From contig JAGTXK010000196.1 of the NCBI GenBank assembly GCA_019096195.1, forward strand, positions 186,001 to 250,000: a DNA stretch of 64,000 bases, in the 5' to 3' direction. Position numbers and translations under genes: made by a program. The notes below the pieces were generated by a model, which saw only the letters and a program-made list of their open reading frames with translations, was not told where the DNA came from and made no database searches. Every line of letters starts with the position of its first letter. Position 1 is the stretch's first letter. Origin of the DNA: Boletus sp. NGJ (Eukaryota; Basidiomycota; Agaricomycetes; Boletales; Boletaceae). This document shows, one piece after another, positions 35,047 to 47,086 of the stretch.

Positions 35047-35911
35047 ATGTCGAGTCCGTCCAGCGATCCCAAAGAGCTTGACACAGAACACACACAAGGC
35101 TTTGCAAAGGAAAAGGGTAAAGAAACCGCCGTCGACAACAACGATACCCTGTCCCCACCCCCCGACTCCCCGATACCAACCACGTCTGCCAGCCTCTCAG
35201 CCGGTGCATGGCAAGCCATCTTCTCAGCCCAGCACAACGCCTACTACTTTTACAACGCATCCACCAACGAAACGACCTGGGTTAATCCTCTCCAGCCGTC
35301 CCCTTTGGACCTTTCGTCTTCCTCCAATGAGGCCCAAGACACGGCCGTAAACGCGCAGGCGGACGGTTCAGATGGAACTGTCGACCCCAATCCCTACGAC
35401 CCCAACTCCCTCGAGGCGCGCGCCATCGCAGCGGGCATAGACCCGTCCCTCGCCCACCTTGACCCGTCCCTCGCCGGCCCGTCCTCTCTCGCACACACAG
35501 GAAGCTTTGCCGCAAAGTTCAACGCGCGCACCGGTGCATTCACAGCCGCTGATGCACGAGCGCCTGCCCATCTGTCTGAATATGAACGCATGAAGCGCAT
35601 GAGCGAGTTCTACTTTGATGTGGGTGCATGGGAAAAGGAAGTGGAAGAGCGGGACACAGAGGAGAAAGAGGGGGGAGGGAAGAAGAGGAAGAGGCCGACG
35701 AAGAAGGATTTGGTGAGTGCCTACATGTCCGGCTTCTCCTTTTCATCATCATCTCTTTTTGCGTGCATCGCGAGAGACGACGAATTCAAGATCGGAACAC
35801 GTCATCAACGAACGGACGTACTGACGCGAATTCCGGCTCTATCAACAGGAACGATTCAAGGAGCAAAAACGGCTGAAAAAGATCGCCAAAACCGCGTGGT
35901 TGAGGACGTGA
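35047..35911 (+). CDS. WW-domain protein
   Basis: Two exons, 35047-35712 and 35849-35911, in phase (222 + 21 codons including stop, 242 residues). The WW domain is at residues 53-82 (GAWQAIFSAQHNAYYFYNAS then NETTWVNPL), with both tryptophans, the YYF core and the closing proline; WW domains bind proline-rich peptides. An acidic Ser-rich stretch precedes FDVGAWEKEVEERDTEEK, then a basic KKRKRPTKKDL. The second exon adds ERFKEQKRLKKIAKTAWLRT. This layout (N-terminal WW, basic C-terminal coiled stretch) resembles small splicing-associated WW proteins conserved in fungi, but that assignment is an inference. Intact. Confidence 0.88.
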
Positions 35912-36379
35912 CACTGCCCTCGAGGAAACTCAGCGATATAACGATGGCTGTATTTACGTTTACTTCGCGAATTAAATATCTGACATTGTAACTTTTGTGC
36001 GAGGATCGACGAACCAATTTCAAGACAAGAGTCCACACAAGATTCTCAGATAGATGGAACAAATATTATTACTACAGACATACGCCATCATACGTGTCAT
36101 GGTTTTCGTACCAAGTCTCCCAGCGCGGCCCGTCACTCGTGAACTTGATTGCGGGCAAGCTACCCGCGCCATGTGTTGGAATGCGGAACTCTCCAGCTGA
36201 CCACCAAGCTCACGCACATACAGGTGTCGCACCCTGAGGAAAAGATGAACTGAAAAATGTAAGCATATTCAAAGCTCTCAAACAGATAAAATATGCCCTG
36301 CTCAGATCCATACGAGATCTGATTTCTTTTTCCGACATTCCAAAGGCTGGGATCTTAGCCTGATTCAACGTCATCGTGG

Positions 36380-36893
36380 GGAGTGGTAAGAGCCAAAGGG
36401 CAGTTTCACAAGTAGCCAATTTCTCGTGGCCCGGAAGCTGCGAGGAGGAGTGGACATTGATGCAGAAAGGACAGGAGATGTACGCGGCACAGAAGCCGCT
36501 GGAGGAGCATACACCATTGGCAGCAGGCCCCACGAACATGCCGGAGGGCCATAATTAGAACAAGGGATATCCAAAGTATCGCAGAGCTCGGTCGAAGCCA
36601 CGACTCGGAGTTCTACCCAGTGCGCTGAAAGAGAAACTCTCACCAAAATTGAGCCGTCCGAATCGTAATCGAGCTAGAGCTCGATCTAAAAAACGCTCAC
36701 CATATTGAAGAATCATTTTACGAACCAGCTTGAGCAATGGGATCGGCATGTCGACCTTTACGTCGTCATGGTCGAGGGTTATTGATAAAGTGACCAGTCG
36801 TGAACGCTGCTGCAGCATCCTCTGCTTCTCGACGCTCATAAGAACGTCCTCGAGGATTTCGAACTCATTTGAATCAACCATTCTATGCATGTG
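36380..36893 (-). pseudogene. decayed inverted part-copy of the LCB1 gene
   Basis: Read on the minus strand it repeats the middle and late parts of LCB1: FEILEDVLMSVEKQRM (gene: [17 protein letters not shown]), DHDDVKVDMPIPLLKLVRKM (gene: [14 protein letters not shown]), GESFSFSALGRTPSRGF (gene: [15 protein letters not shown]) and MFVGPAANGVCSSSGFCAAY (gene: [20 protein letters not shown]). The blocks lie in order but in several frames, with introns partly kept, and about 510 bp remain. It stands head-to-head with the functional gene, 310 bp before its start. Protein-level identity of the aligned blocks is roughly half to two thirds, so the copy is old. No complete frame survives. Confidence 0.8.
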
Positions 36894-37204
36894 GTAGAAT
36901 CCTCATGAGCGATGGTCATTTCGCTGAGGCACACTTGGTCGACGTAGAGCTGTCTCCTGACGTGATAAGTATGTCTCACCCAGCTCGATGCTGGCGTGAG
37001 TACTTCAACAAATGAAATTCATAGAACCGAATATTCCCTGCATCTGAGAATTAAGAAAAGACTCACCAATGGGTTCTGCTGAGGAGACATGGTCCAAGTT
37101 CAAACTGGATGAGTGTGAGCTAATTGGCTGATGTAATCTCCGAGTCCATTTTCCCAGCGTGCGCCAGTGTTGGACCGCTTTTTGCACCTTCACGACTCTC
37201 CACG

Positions 37205-39029
37205 ATGACGGACAGCCCCGCCTCAACTATGGGGCCTTTGCTCACCTTCCTGGCTTATTCTCTCTCCAGGCTTGAGTCGACGTTCTACCAAATTCCCGGT
37301 TCTGCTGTGGTCGCACGATACGTCAAGTCCTCGCACCAAAATGATCCTGGGCGAACCATCTTGGAATTAATCCTTGTCATTTTTGCCGTCCGCACGTTAC
37401 TGCAGTCACGAACACGAGGAGACAAACAGGGCAAACATTTCATTCAATTTTCTGAAAAGGTATCTTCCTCGAGTGCAGCTATTTGCATATTGTTGATCAC
37501 GCGTTCAGGAAATCAACGAACTCGTGGATGAGTGGACACCCGATGGCCTTGTCCAACCTCTGAGTGAGTGGGAGCAACAGGACCTGAGCTCTGTTCCCAT
37601 TATTACTGGCCCCATTGGCGCAAAACCCAGGCTGTCGTCCAATGGCAAGTCAGTCATCAATTTAGCAAGCTTCAACTTCTCCGGGCTCGCAGGAAATGAG
37701 CAGATCAAGGAAAAAGCTATAGAGACCCTGCGTAAATATGGTCTCGGAAGCTGCGGTCCCCCAGGTTTCTATGGAACTATTGGTGGGTTCGAGTCGTCTG
37801 CATTGATGGCGCGTGGTTCACACGCCAAGTAGACGTACACCTTGACCTGGAACGTGAAATCGCGGAATTCTTGGGAACGGAGGCATCTATCCTTTACTCT
37901 CAAGGATTTTCGACAATTTCCTCTGTTATTCCTGCTTTCTGCAAGCGAGGAGATATCATTGTTGCGGACCGTTCTGTTAACCTTGCCATCCAGAAGGGTA
38001 TCCAAATATCTCGTTCGACGATTCGGTGGTTTGACCACAATGACCTCAAGAGCCTCGAGGACGTTCTTATTAGCGTGGAGAAGGAGAGAAAGAAGCGCAA
38101 GGCTCCGTTGACACGTCGCTTCATTATCACAGAAGGTATCTTCGAACGTGATGGGGACATGGTCGATTTGCCCAGGCTGGTTCGTCAATTGTTGCATTTT
38201 ATCTGTTTCGTTTCGTTAAGCATGCAATTTTAAAAAATAGATTGAACTCAAACTCAAGCACAAGTATCGACTTATCCTTGATGAGAGCATCTCTTTTGGT
38301 GCAGTCGGCCGAACTGGGCGTGGTTTGACCGAACTTTACAATGTTCCTGTACGTTTCTGATTTATATTGTTGAACATGTAGTCTGATAAACCCCTTTAAT
38401 AAGGCTACACAGATTGACATGCTCGTGGGCTCTGTCGCTAACGGTTTATGCTCTGCCGGTGGCTTCTGCGCCGGTTCTTTTATCGTCACCGAACATCAGG
38501 TGGGTTACGTGACTGATGAAGTTAGTATTCCACTAAATTTTCTTCCATCTGATAGCGCATCAACGGTACTTCCTTCGTCTTCTCTGCATCAATGCCTGCC
38601 CTTCTTGCCACCTCCGGATCAGAGGCTATTAATTACTTGCGAGAAACCCCTTCGGTCCTCTCTGCTCTCCATGATAACATTGACACCATCCGCTCAGCGT
38701 TGGAAAAGACCGAGGGGATCACGGTACTCGGTCATCGTGCGAGCCCTATCATCCATTTTTGTCTCCGCCACAACCCACAGTATCTCACGGTCACCCCCCC
38801 TGCCCCCAACCACGAGGCAGAGGAACGTGTCTTGCAGGATATCGTTGACGAGGCCCTTGCGAATGGGGTGTTCATCACGCGTGGTAAGCATCTGAGAAGT
38901 CAAGAAATGGTCGATTCGCGCCCGACGATTCGCATTGCTGCCACAGCGGCACTGCCGAAGAAAGATGTAGAGAAAGCTATGGGCATCATCAAAGCGAGCA
39001 TTGCTAGAGTCTTTGCGAGGAGAAGATAA
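37205..39029 (+). CDS. LCB1: serine palmitoyltransferase subunit 1
   Basis: Pairs with Lcb2 in the ER membrane to condense serine with palmitoyl-CoA, the first step of sphingolipid synthesis. ATG at 37205 ([20 protein letters not shown]). An N-terminal membrane helix [15 protein letters not shown] precedes the PLP-fold. Marks in order: [33 protein letters not shown] (an intron splits GTI and DVH), [93 protein letters not shown], and [20 protein letters not shown]. As in the family, the catalytic PLP-lysine is absent; that residue belongs to Lcb2. The cysteine of [10 protein letters not shown] corresponds to human SPTLC1 Cys133. Stop at 39027-39029; about seven introns; frame intact. Preceded by its inverted pseudo-copy at 36380-36893. 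Confidence 0.95.
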
Positions 39030-39507
39030 AATAAATGCCTGATGATGATGCATCGGTGAATGATGAACCTCATTTCATACTTGCTAGGTGCTACCCCACA
39101 GAGATTTATACCATATCTATAGACTTGCCCTACTGTACGTACGTCAACATCGGATAATTAGTTGCATTTGTCCTAAAATGTGAGTTCTCCAAGTAGTCCC
39201 ACAACTTGATGAGTCTGTTGGTTTCATCAGTCTTGCAAGGCAAGGGACTAGCGAGTCAAGCCGAGGGGTTATGCTGATCCATGTATATAGCGTTATCTAG
39301 ACGGACTGGCGAGCAGACCTCCTCTAGTGGAACTTGCCAATCACGGGAGTGGGCGAATATGTCAGTCATACGATCCACAAGAATCAGGCATGTATACATT
39401 CCGAGCTTCCAACCCCCCCAAGCTACTGTACAGATACACAGACTATCGATCCACGATACGTTTTCGTTCAAAACACCCTACAAGAGAACGAGCACGCTTT
39501 CCTTTCA
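39030..39507. other. intergenic between convergent genes
   Basis: The LCB1 3' end and the lipase 3' end converge here. No recognisable frame or repeat. Confidence 0.4.
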
Positions 39508-40788
39508 TCACCCCGACTCGGCAAGGTAATCCTGCGCTTCCGGAGTATCCTCGGCCCCCTCTATGACCTTCTGAGCCTCCTTTGGGTGCTCACGTGCCCA
39601 CTCGAGCTCCGCAATGACAGGATAATTAAACCGTATCTCATCCTTTGACTTCTCGCTGAGCCCAGCACCGAGCACTTGGGACTCGTTCAGCGTTGGAACG
39701 GTAATTCCCACCTCATTAAAGTAAGCTAGTTGGTGCTGCGGGCCAAGCACCTGCAGGAACTCCTCCAAGCTCGTCGGCGGAACGGAAGGAGGGGAAGCAG
39801 TGAAGTACTGGCTTGGGAGGGGCTTGTACAGCGCACCCGAGCTGAGAGCGTGGACGGCGAACACGATGGTGGCGCCGCGTACGATGGGGAGTACGGGCGT
39901 GCCGTAGATGGGGGGGATGTTAGCCAAGTTCTGTGGTGGGGAAAGGGGCTTTAGGGGACACCATGCTTGGGGTACGATATCGAGCGTGTTGACCAGGTTG
40001 AGGTTCCACCCTTGGTAACTACTCGCGTCGGCTGACTTGCGAGGGGGGAATGTTTGGGAGAAGAGGTCGGTGAAACCTGAGTTTCCGGGGCTCGCCCCTG
40101 CGGAAGGGTACGTCAAGGTGGCATCCGCCGAAATGAGCCCGGCCGAGACCAGGGCGAGTGCGAGTGAGGGGGAAAGTGTACCACCGAGACTGTGGCCGGT
40201 AGTGATAAGCCTCGGCGAGGCAGACTGGTCCAGCTTGGTGATGAAGTCGAGGAGCGTCGTGCCTGCGGATGCAGCACCCGGTGGTGCTGGCCTTGTGAGC
40301 AGTAAATGCACCGTGTTCACCGTTCCCGTTGCGATGTATGGCACGCCTGGTACAATGCTCTTTGCAGGAACGATGACGGGCGGATTCTGGATTCCACCAG
40401 CCACCCAGGCGGTAAAATCAGAGACAGAGTTCACTGCAAAGTTCTCTTTGATCCACACATACTCGGCCTCGAGAGGAGTGCCGGCAATAGCGATGACGTA
40501 GGTCGGACGTACGGAGCCGTCCTCGAACTGGAGGCTCGGATGGTAGGCAACGTACCACGAGTTGTCGGGTCCTGTGGTAGCTTCGTCTGGCTGGTTCTTC
40601 CATACGACTGGCCCCCACACGACTTCCCACTGATCACCAATAACTGGAAGAGCGAAAGTCAAACCGAGCTGAAGTGCGATCTGAAGGTCCGTCTGGGTTC
40701 CCTTGAGACCATTGACGAGGTTGGAGACAAGAGATAGAGAGAAAACTTGTTGAAAGACGTCGAGCGGCATTTCGGAGGCTGGATGCAC
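39508..40788 (-). CDS. class-3 (triacylglycerol) lipase-like protein
   Basis: One uninterrupted frame of 426 residues with the alpha/beta-hydrolase lipase signature TGHSLGGTLSPSLALALV; the serine in GHSLGG is the nucleophile. The oxyanion strand YVIAIAGT and a downstream aspartate context NTLDIVPQAWCPLKPL fit the catalytic triad layout; the histidine in PQHQLAYFNEVG is a candidate third member. No signal peptide at the first Met shown, so probably cytosolic. The start is uncertain: an upstream Met at 40910-40912 (MDEIFKNPISVTPLQISCGI) begins a plausible first exon, but its junction with this frame is out by one base as assembled. Related proteins are common in Agaricomycete genomes. Substrate unknown. 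Confidence 0.8.
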   Translation of the reverse strand: MHPASEMPLDVFQQVFSLSLVSNLVNGLKGTQTDLQIALQLGLTFALPVIGDQWEVVWGPVVWKNQPDEATTGPDNSWYVAYHPSLQFEDGSVRPTYVIAIAGTPLEAEYVWIKENFAVNSVSDFTAWVAGGIQNPPVIVPAKSIVPGVPYIATGTVNTVHLLLTRPAPPGAASAGTTLLDFITKLDQSASPRLITTGHSLGGTLSPSLALALVSAGLISADATLTYPSAGASPGNSGFTDLFSQTFPPRKSADASSYQGWNLNLVNTLDIVPQAWCPLKPLSPPQNLANIPPIYGTPVLPIVRGATIVFAVHALSSGALYKPLPSQYFTASPPSVPPTSLEEFLQVLGPQHQLAYFNEVGITVPTLNESQVLGAGLSEKSKDEIRFNYPVIAELEWAREHPKEAQKVIEGAEDTPEAQDYLAESG

Positions 40789-40912
40789 ATCGTGGGTGCA
40801 ACGTCAGCACTTCAAACCTTGGACAGAGCGTAGTGAGGTGCGCGTACCGTTGAATTCCACAGGATATCTGCAATGGGGTGACAGAGATGGGATTCTTAAA
40901 TATCTCGTCCAT

Positions 40913-43271
40913 AGGGATACTCGCTTCCAGCTCTGTTCTTGTTCGCCTTAGCTTGCATTCAGTCGTAGGCGGAAATTAAGCTGTCAGGCAAACCATCAAA
41001 GATCATGGCATGACCGTCCGTGATGAAGGACGATACCTATTAAGTAATAACACCGCGACTAGCTCTGGCGGCTCAAAGCTGGAAACTGGGTCAAGCAAAA
41101 ACATTGAGTTCATTTCCAGACTCATCTGGAAAGAAATGTGATACCGATCGCAGAGGTAGTTCGGAGAGTCCTGCGATTCTCTTCGTTTTTTGCGACTCAC
41201 TAGACGACTTTGTCAAATGAAATCAATTGACAGCGTGAATGGAAGGACTTCTGAATGATGGTAACATGATTCCGGTCGTGGCCCATAATTTGGGTCCAGG
41301 CTCTCCAAGATAGTGAACCGAGGAAGTTGAGCGTGCACTTACGTGGTAAAGGAAACCGAAATCGATTCATCGATGTATTCTTGATGGACGTTATTGTGAT
41401 GGCTTCAACCAGAGCATATCGGACTAACCAGTTGTCTGAACATTCAAACTCAGGAGGGAATGAGGTCCTAATATGCTGTATGAAAAAAAAGGCCCGGGGT
41501 CTAAAGGGGACAGGACGAGCTATATGAATGACATTCGGAGTTCGACGGAACTTCCTATGGTGGAAATAGAGAGCACCTGCTAGTTAGCCAAGGTGATGAT
41601 TTCGTGAACGATTCAGTTTGGTTGGATATGGCAGATTTACACAACCAATTATCATGACCGTAATCATCTAGGATCACAGTGTGAGAGGCGTCTTCCACAT
41701 AGGCTCAGCGCAGCATCCGAATCTCGAATCACGGATCCGACTATGTTGGGCCAGAGCCACGGCGCGATCGAGTACCCACCAGGATGATTCAAGTATTTTT
41801 CTGACCCATGGGAACTCTGGTACAGAGCTTTGCGAGTATTGGGACCTTCGGGTACCTCGATCATAAGACTCCAGGAGAGGATATCTTTGCTATCACGATA
41901 CCGATTTTGACGTTCCTGATCTCACCTTCATTTCCTTCGAGTTCGCGCAACATCTCCACTCTGTATCCCAAACACTGTCCGGAACATCCTTCGCGATCAG
42001 CAGAAACTCGACAACCTCAAGCTGGACTATATTGTTGACAAAGGTCCATCGCGTTACCGAGCCATTCGTCATTGATCCATGGCGACAACCCATCGAGTAA
42101 CTTGAGGTAGAAGCTAGTGATGCTTCTCTCACCTTTTGTATACAAAATGCTGACGAACGACTGTGTACTTGCTCGAGCTGTACTATCTGACTTCAAGTTG
42201 TGAGAGGTTCGAGTGCGGTGGGAGCTTCAGTGAAATCCGACCAGTCACTTGCGAGACGTTCGTTGCTCTTCAATCGGTGGCTTGCCTCCGACGCTGGCCG
42301 TAATCCTCCCCGATAACGTCCCAAGCAAGAACGTGACCGACGGTCGGTTGCCGGTCGCAATGCGGCAGCAACATCTAGATACTAGAATAGGTCCCCCTCT
42401 TCCTCCTTGTCTCATCATGGTGACCAGTCATGAATGCAATGAACTGCACATTACCTGATGTAGCAGGCACTCATGAGTCATCTAATCAGCAGAAGTTTCT
42501 CTCGCGTTCCGACCGCAATAACAACCATTGACTCCCGAACGAAAGGGTGGCCGTTTCAACGACAGGGAATGGCAAGAACCTTGGTAAAAGCTTCGGCACG
42601 TCCGAACCACTAGTGAGATCTTTCTTTCCAATCTGTTACTTTGCTTACCTATTGTTGGCAATGAAAGATGTGCTGCTTTGTCGTATTTGAGGCAGGCAGT
42701 GACCCTTGATTGAACAACATGGACTCGATGGGCACAGCCATTCCAAAAATTTCTTCTCCTGGTGCTGGTTTTGACTGCAGCATGATGGGTGTTTGATAAC
42801 TTACATCTCATGTAGCAACGGGGAACTGACAGGACTAGTAGGCTTGAAGTTCTCGCATGCTTAAACTTGTAGTATCCTAGGTCTTCGAGAAAAAAGGTAG
42901 TGGCGAAAAGGAATTAAGGTCAAATACAACGTACTGGTACCCACCACTGATTCACTCCCGCCTCTCAGAACCAGCTCAGCGCGAAGGGGAGAAAACTGAA
43001 ACTCGTTTGAGTCGTGTGCGCTGGGAGTCGTGGGAAGTAGTACATAATTTAGTCAAGTCCAATTCCTGTGATTAATTTTAGGGAACAAAAAACACTTGGT
43101 TACTCCATGTTGATTAGAAAGCATCAATCATCTCCGTGGTTGGCAGGGATATTGTTCAGGAGTCGTTTGTCGATTGGAAGTGGCGGCCCTGACATGGTCA
43201 ATCCTGCTGGACGTTGAATGGACATAAAAGAATCTCACCTCACTGTACTCGACACTTACGGAAAGACTTAC
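40913..43271. other. gene-poor stretch with weak coding hints
   Basis: Between the lipase start and the flavoprotein 3' end. At 41880-42090 a plus frame reads VPDLTFISFEFAQHLHSVSQ, TLSGTSFAISRNSTTSSW, TKVHRVTEPFVIDPWRQPIE, protein-like but unidentified. A minus frame at 41893-42132 overlaps it. No conserved motif. It may be the remains of an old gene. Otherwise nothing recognisable. Confidence 0.35.
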
Positions 43272-45054
43272 TTACTTCTGATCCAACATGTTCACCGCAT
43301 CGTCTATTGCACCGTCTAGCTCGCTGAGCCAAAGCCACTCCCAATTCTTCGTCAATGTCTCGCCAAGCTTCGTGAGGGGGATGTCACCCGCTTGCCACGT
43401 ACATATCTGCCCGTTTATTTGCGCACGCAGGGCAGCCTTGCTCGAGAGTGGTCGTCTTAGCTTGTCGTACACAGCTAGGGCACGAGGTATCGTCTCTACT
43501 TTGGTCGATGGGTGTCCAAGCGCCGTGGCGAGAAGGTAGGCGTCCTGGATGTTTTCTCAGTCACCAGTAATCTCGAAGCCAATGCAAACGCATACCTCGA
43601 TACTTTCACCGGCACCAGACCCCTGGAAGGGCATCATAGCGTGGGCCGCATCGCCAATCAACGCGACTCGACCATGGTAATATGTTGGGAGGTGTTTTAC
43701 AGTATGAACGGCCCACAATGTTCCCTTGTCGATGCACTGTCGTAGACGGGGTATTAATACTCATGGGGTAATGGTCGATTCGTAATATAAGCCGAGTTTA
43801 CCTCGAGGATCGGCCATGTATCTTTCTCAAGCCCTTCAAATAGCTCGGAGATTTCCTCCTTGGACAACTCCCGGACCCATGGGCCTTCGAAACCTCTTCT
43901 CCCCGACGTGTCCGCTTGATAAGAAGTACGGATAAGGCCTTCGTCCAGAGTAAACCCGACGAAATTTATGAATTTCCCTTTTGAGATTGGGTACACAATG
44001 AGGAACTACGTGGGCTTCAGAGTGATGGATTTTCATTGATTAGTCCCATACTCACAACGTTCCTCCCTAAGTACTGCGTTGAGCTGGTCAGTCAACGCCT
44101 ATCAAAGTGAGGAGATTCAACTTACCAGTGTGGGTTCTCGGAGTGCTCGATGATGTGGTGCACAATCCCGCAGTTTCTCGGCGTTGATTAATGAACGGTA
44201 AGCAACTGCTCCGCTCCAGATTGGATCTATACAGGACAATGAAAATGTTTCTGCTTGTCCGCTGAGGGTCTGAGCGATTTCGCGCATCATGCATCCGCGA
44301 ACGGCTGACTTGATTCCGTCGGCACCCACTAGCAGGTCGCACGACGACGACGATCCGTCTGTAAAGATCAATGTTATTGGGGATTTCAACGAGGTTGCTG
44401 GTTGGGAATATGAGACTAGTCTCTTTGATGTGCGCGTCTTGCATGAAGGCGAAAGATACGAGAGTAGAATTCCGTGGAAGTCTGTTCGGTGGAATCTCAT
44501 CATGTCACCTGGGAGAAACCATCAATCAGGCCTGACAAAATTAGCATTGCATTGAGTTACCCTTGGTCATCAATGGGAACAGCTCGACGCCCTCAGGTTG
44601 GTCGCTCTTGCGAACGTGCCAGGCCGGAACTAGACGCCGGTGAGAAGATGATGGTTCCGAGACAGCATCCGATGTACATACCGAAATCTTCCGTCCACTC
44701 GAAGTCTGTCGCTGCGTTCACGAGCGCATGCTCGATACCCATGCCCAACTTCTGTAAGACCTTCAAGAATATGAAACCTTCAAAATGCGATCAACTAGTC
44801 AGCTTCGAGAGAGAATCCGCACCCTGAAGCCCCGTGGCCAAATCCCAACGCCAGCACCGATCTCGGTGAACTTTCTGGCAGCCTCGAATACCTCAACCTC
44901 GATATCTGGATATTTGGATAAAGCCACAGCGAGCGTCAATCCACCGACGCCACCTCCACTTCCGGTGTGCATGAAATTAATAGTCAGTCTGCGGTGGATC
45001 ATGCATGGCAGCGACTCCATACCATATCGCAACTTTGAATTTCGCGTTAGTCAT
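43272..45054 (-). CDS. FAD-dependent monooxygenase, salicylate-hydroxylase-like
   Basis: Adds one oxygen to an aromatic substrate using NAD(P)H and FAD; salicylate 1-monooxygenase is the nearest well-known model. Start at 45052-45054 (MTNAKFKVAI), a short intron, then the FAD Rossmann loop GSGGGVGGLTLAVALSKYPD with the acceptor VEVFEAA, EIGAGVGIWPR, KVLQKLGMGIEHALVNAATD, FRKSDQPEGVELFPLMTK, FHRTDFHGILLSYL, then LLVGADGIKSAVRGCM (DG motif), YPISKGKFINFVGFTLDEGL, GPWVRELSKEEISELFEGLE, and the second FAD motif RVALIGDAAHAMMPFQGSGA. It ends LSELDGAIDDAVNMLDQK with stop at 43272-43274. About eight introns. All family motifs are present, so it is probably active. Neighbours give no pathway clue; role is likely detoxification or aromatic catabolism. 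Confidence 0.88.
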
Positions 45055-46001
45055 GTTGTTATCGTTGTTGTACTGAGTGGGCAAAGTGAAGTCACTAACT
45101 GGAGTGCTTGATGGCGCCTCCTTTATACGATATTCCGGTTGCTATCGTTGGGAGGGCCGTTCAACGGATTCGTCAGGAAAGAATCGCTGGGATACCGTGA
45201 TATCATTTAATTTTAGGAAGGAAGTCATGAGCTGTTACATCCGATGGAACCGCGGGGCCCAAGAGGTCCCACCGTTGAGTATCCCGATGCAATCGTGTAA
45301 TTTTGACTGCGCGGATCCAGGAGTCCCGAAGGAGCCATGTGAGCGGTAAATGCAACGTATCCACCGTTATCTGACCCTAGCGTATGTTACGGTACGACCC
45401 AAACCTGCAAGCGCACTCGATTCAGTCCGGCAACTTGAAGGCGAGTTCGTTGCGGACTTTTGAAAATGACAAGTTTTCCTGAGCTGGAGAAGATACAAAC
45501 TAGCTGAGACCTAGTCTCGAGCACAACGTAATTTGTCATGCCAATGCATAAACTTGGGACCACCACTCGCAAAAGCCATGCACTATGAGATATGCATGGT
45601 CAGCGAGGATTTGGGCAAGAACTCTAGAGACCTGCAAGCACCCGAATTTGCTCTCAAAATCCTATGCGTTATGTGTCATCTCTTATGCGTTATGTATGAC
45701 CGATTATACTGTAAAAGACCTACCCAAGGCAATGTAGAATGAGCGTAGTGAATTGGTGGTGACGATATCTTTCCGGATCTGAAAAATGGCGAGGCACACG
45801 GATCAAGAAAAGGTCCAAAAAAGGATGTAATATGTAATCAGTACCGTACGTGACCGAAGTTCCTTGACGCGACAAACGTAGCACTGATAGCAGCGTCTGA
45901 CGACCAGCCATATCAAAGTAAGCAAGGGGCTCTTTGTTATCCCGGACCGTTTGCAAAGTGGACATCAGCCGCAGGCGGCTCAAAAAACGAAAACGTGAAG
46001 A
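45055..46001. promoter_or_regulatory. divergent intergenic region
   Basis: About 950 bp between divergent starts of the flavoprotein (minus) and SFM1 (plus). Frames at 45077-45349, 45533-45742 and 45720-46058 look random. Holds both promoters. Confidence 0.4.
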
Positions 46002-47086
46002 ATGGCGATATATGCCATAGGTCATTCCTAGACACGTGCATTTTTGCAAACGTGACAACTAAGGGAATCCCGCAGGGCACATGGAGGAGGACGAAGCCAC
46101 TCCCACTTCCCTTCCTCCATGGGTAGAACTCGAGTACATCGTAAGTTTCTCCATTCAACGAATTATTCCTATCGCAGTCTACATCAATCTTCGGTAGCAT
46201 ATGAAGATACTGGCTGGCACATCTGCACGTGTTCTCTTTACGCATCTTTCACAAAGATCCTGCGCTTCTCTACAAGAGAAATTAGCCTCCTTCAGAGGGC
46301 CGGGTGCATCTTCTCAAGTATACACGCACTCCATCTTGGAATTGCTAAAGAATCAAGACGTTCCCTTGTCTAAAGTATGTTTGCTCGATCCCAGGGCTGA
46401 GCGCAAACTTGTGCCTGAGGACGGCCTGGAATTCGAATGGTTCTTGTTCGGGGCAAGACAATTCATGAGTTTTCCATGCTGCTCCTTTCAACTAACCGTG
46501 TCTTAGGGCATTCTGGGTATTCCTCTTCCTCCTCTTCAGAACGGGAATCACTGAATCACGTCTCCGGGGGAATCATCAGGCGACGATCCGCCTCGAGATC
46601 GCACATCGCAGCTCCGTCAACTCGGATTTCCGACGCGTCACCTTGGATCCGTGCAGATGACGACAGACACGGCACTGGGCGTCACAAAACGAGTCGTAGA
46701 TGACAAAAGTAAGTACCGCGCATGGCCATGGATTCCTTCGTAACATGACGCACCTCATTCGAACCCCCCCCCCCCGTTTCTGAACCACAGTCCCGCTGGA
46801 CGACATCCCTTATGTAGTATGTCTCCCCCCACCGACACACTCTCCAAACCCGATCACAACCTATGATTTTCTTTTTCGCAGGCGTTTCCAACCATCAAGT
46901 TCAACGCCAAGGAGAGCGTCGAGATGCCGTTCAGTCAGTTCTGATTATTACTCGAAACGGCTTTTTGTTTGTGCTCAGAAACGCACTCTAGAGTACATCG
47001 CTGATCGACCTGGCGGGGAACCGCTCCTTCCACCCGGAATGAAAGCGTTGTTGTATGACGACTTGAATAAGGGCTTCGATATCTGA
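46002..47086 (+). CDS. SFM1: SPOUT-family protein arginine methyltransferase
   Basis: In yeast Sfm1 methylates ribosomal protein Rps3 on one arginine; the knotted SPOUT fold binds SAM. The first exon is only 19 bases (46002-46020), then an intron to 46075; exon 2 begins at 46076. The junction gives MAIYAIGHMEEDEATPTSLP, keeping the HMEE motif of the family. Later exons: PPWVELEYI, LAGTSARVLFTHLSQRSCAS, LKNQDVPLSKVCLLDPRAER, FEWFLFG, GILGDDPPRDRTSQLR, LGFPTRHLGSVQMTTDTALG (the conserved knot), PLDDIPYV, FPTIKFNAKESVEMPF and RYIADRPGGEPLLPPGMKAL ending KGFDI with stop at 47084-47086. About seven introns; one contains a C12 run at 46764-46775. All junctions tested are in phase, so the gene appears intact. 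Its tiny first exon would be missed by a naive start at 46081. Confidence 0.9.
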
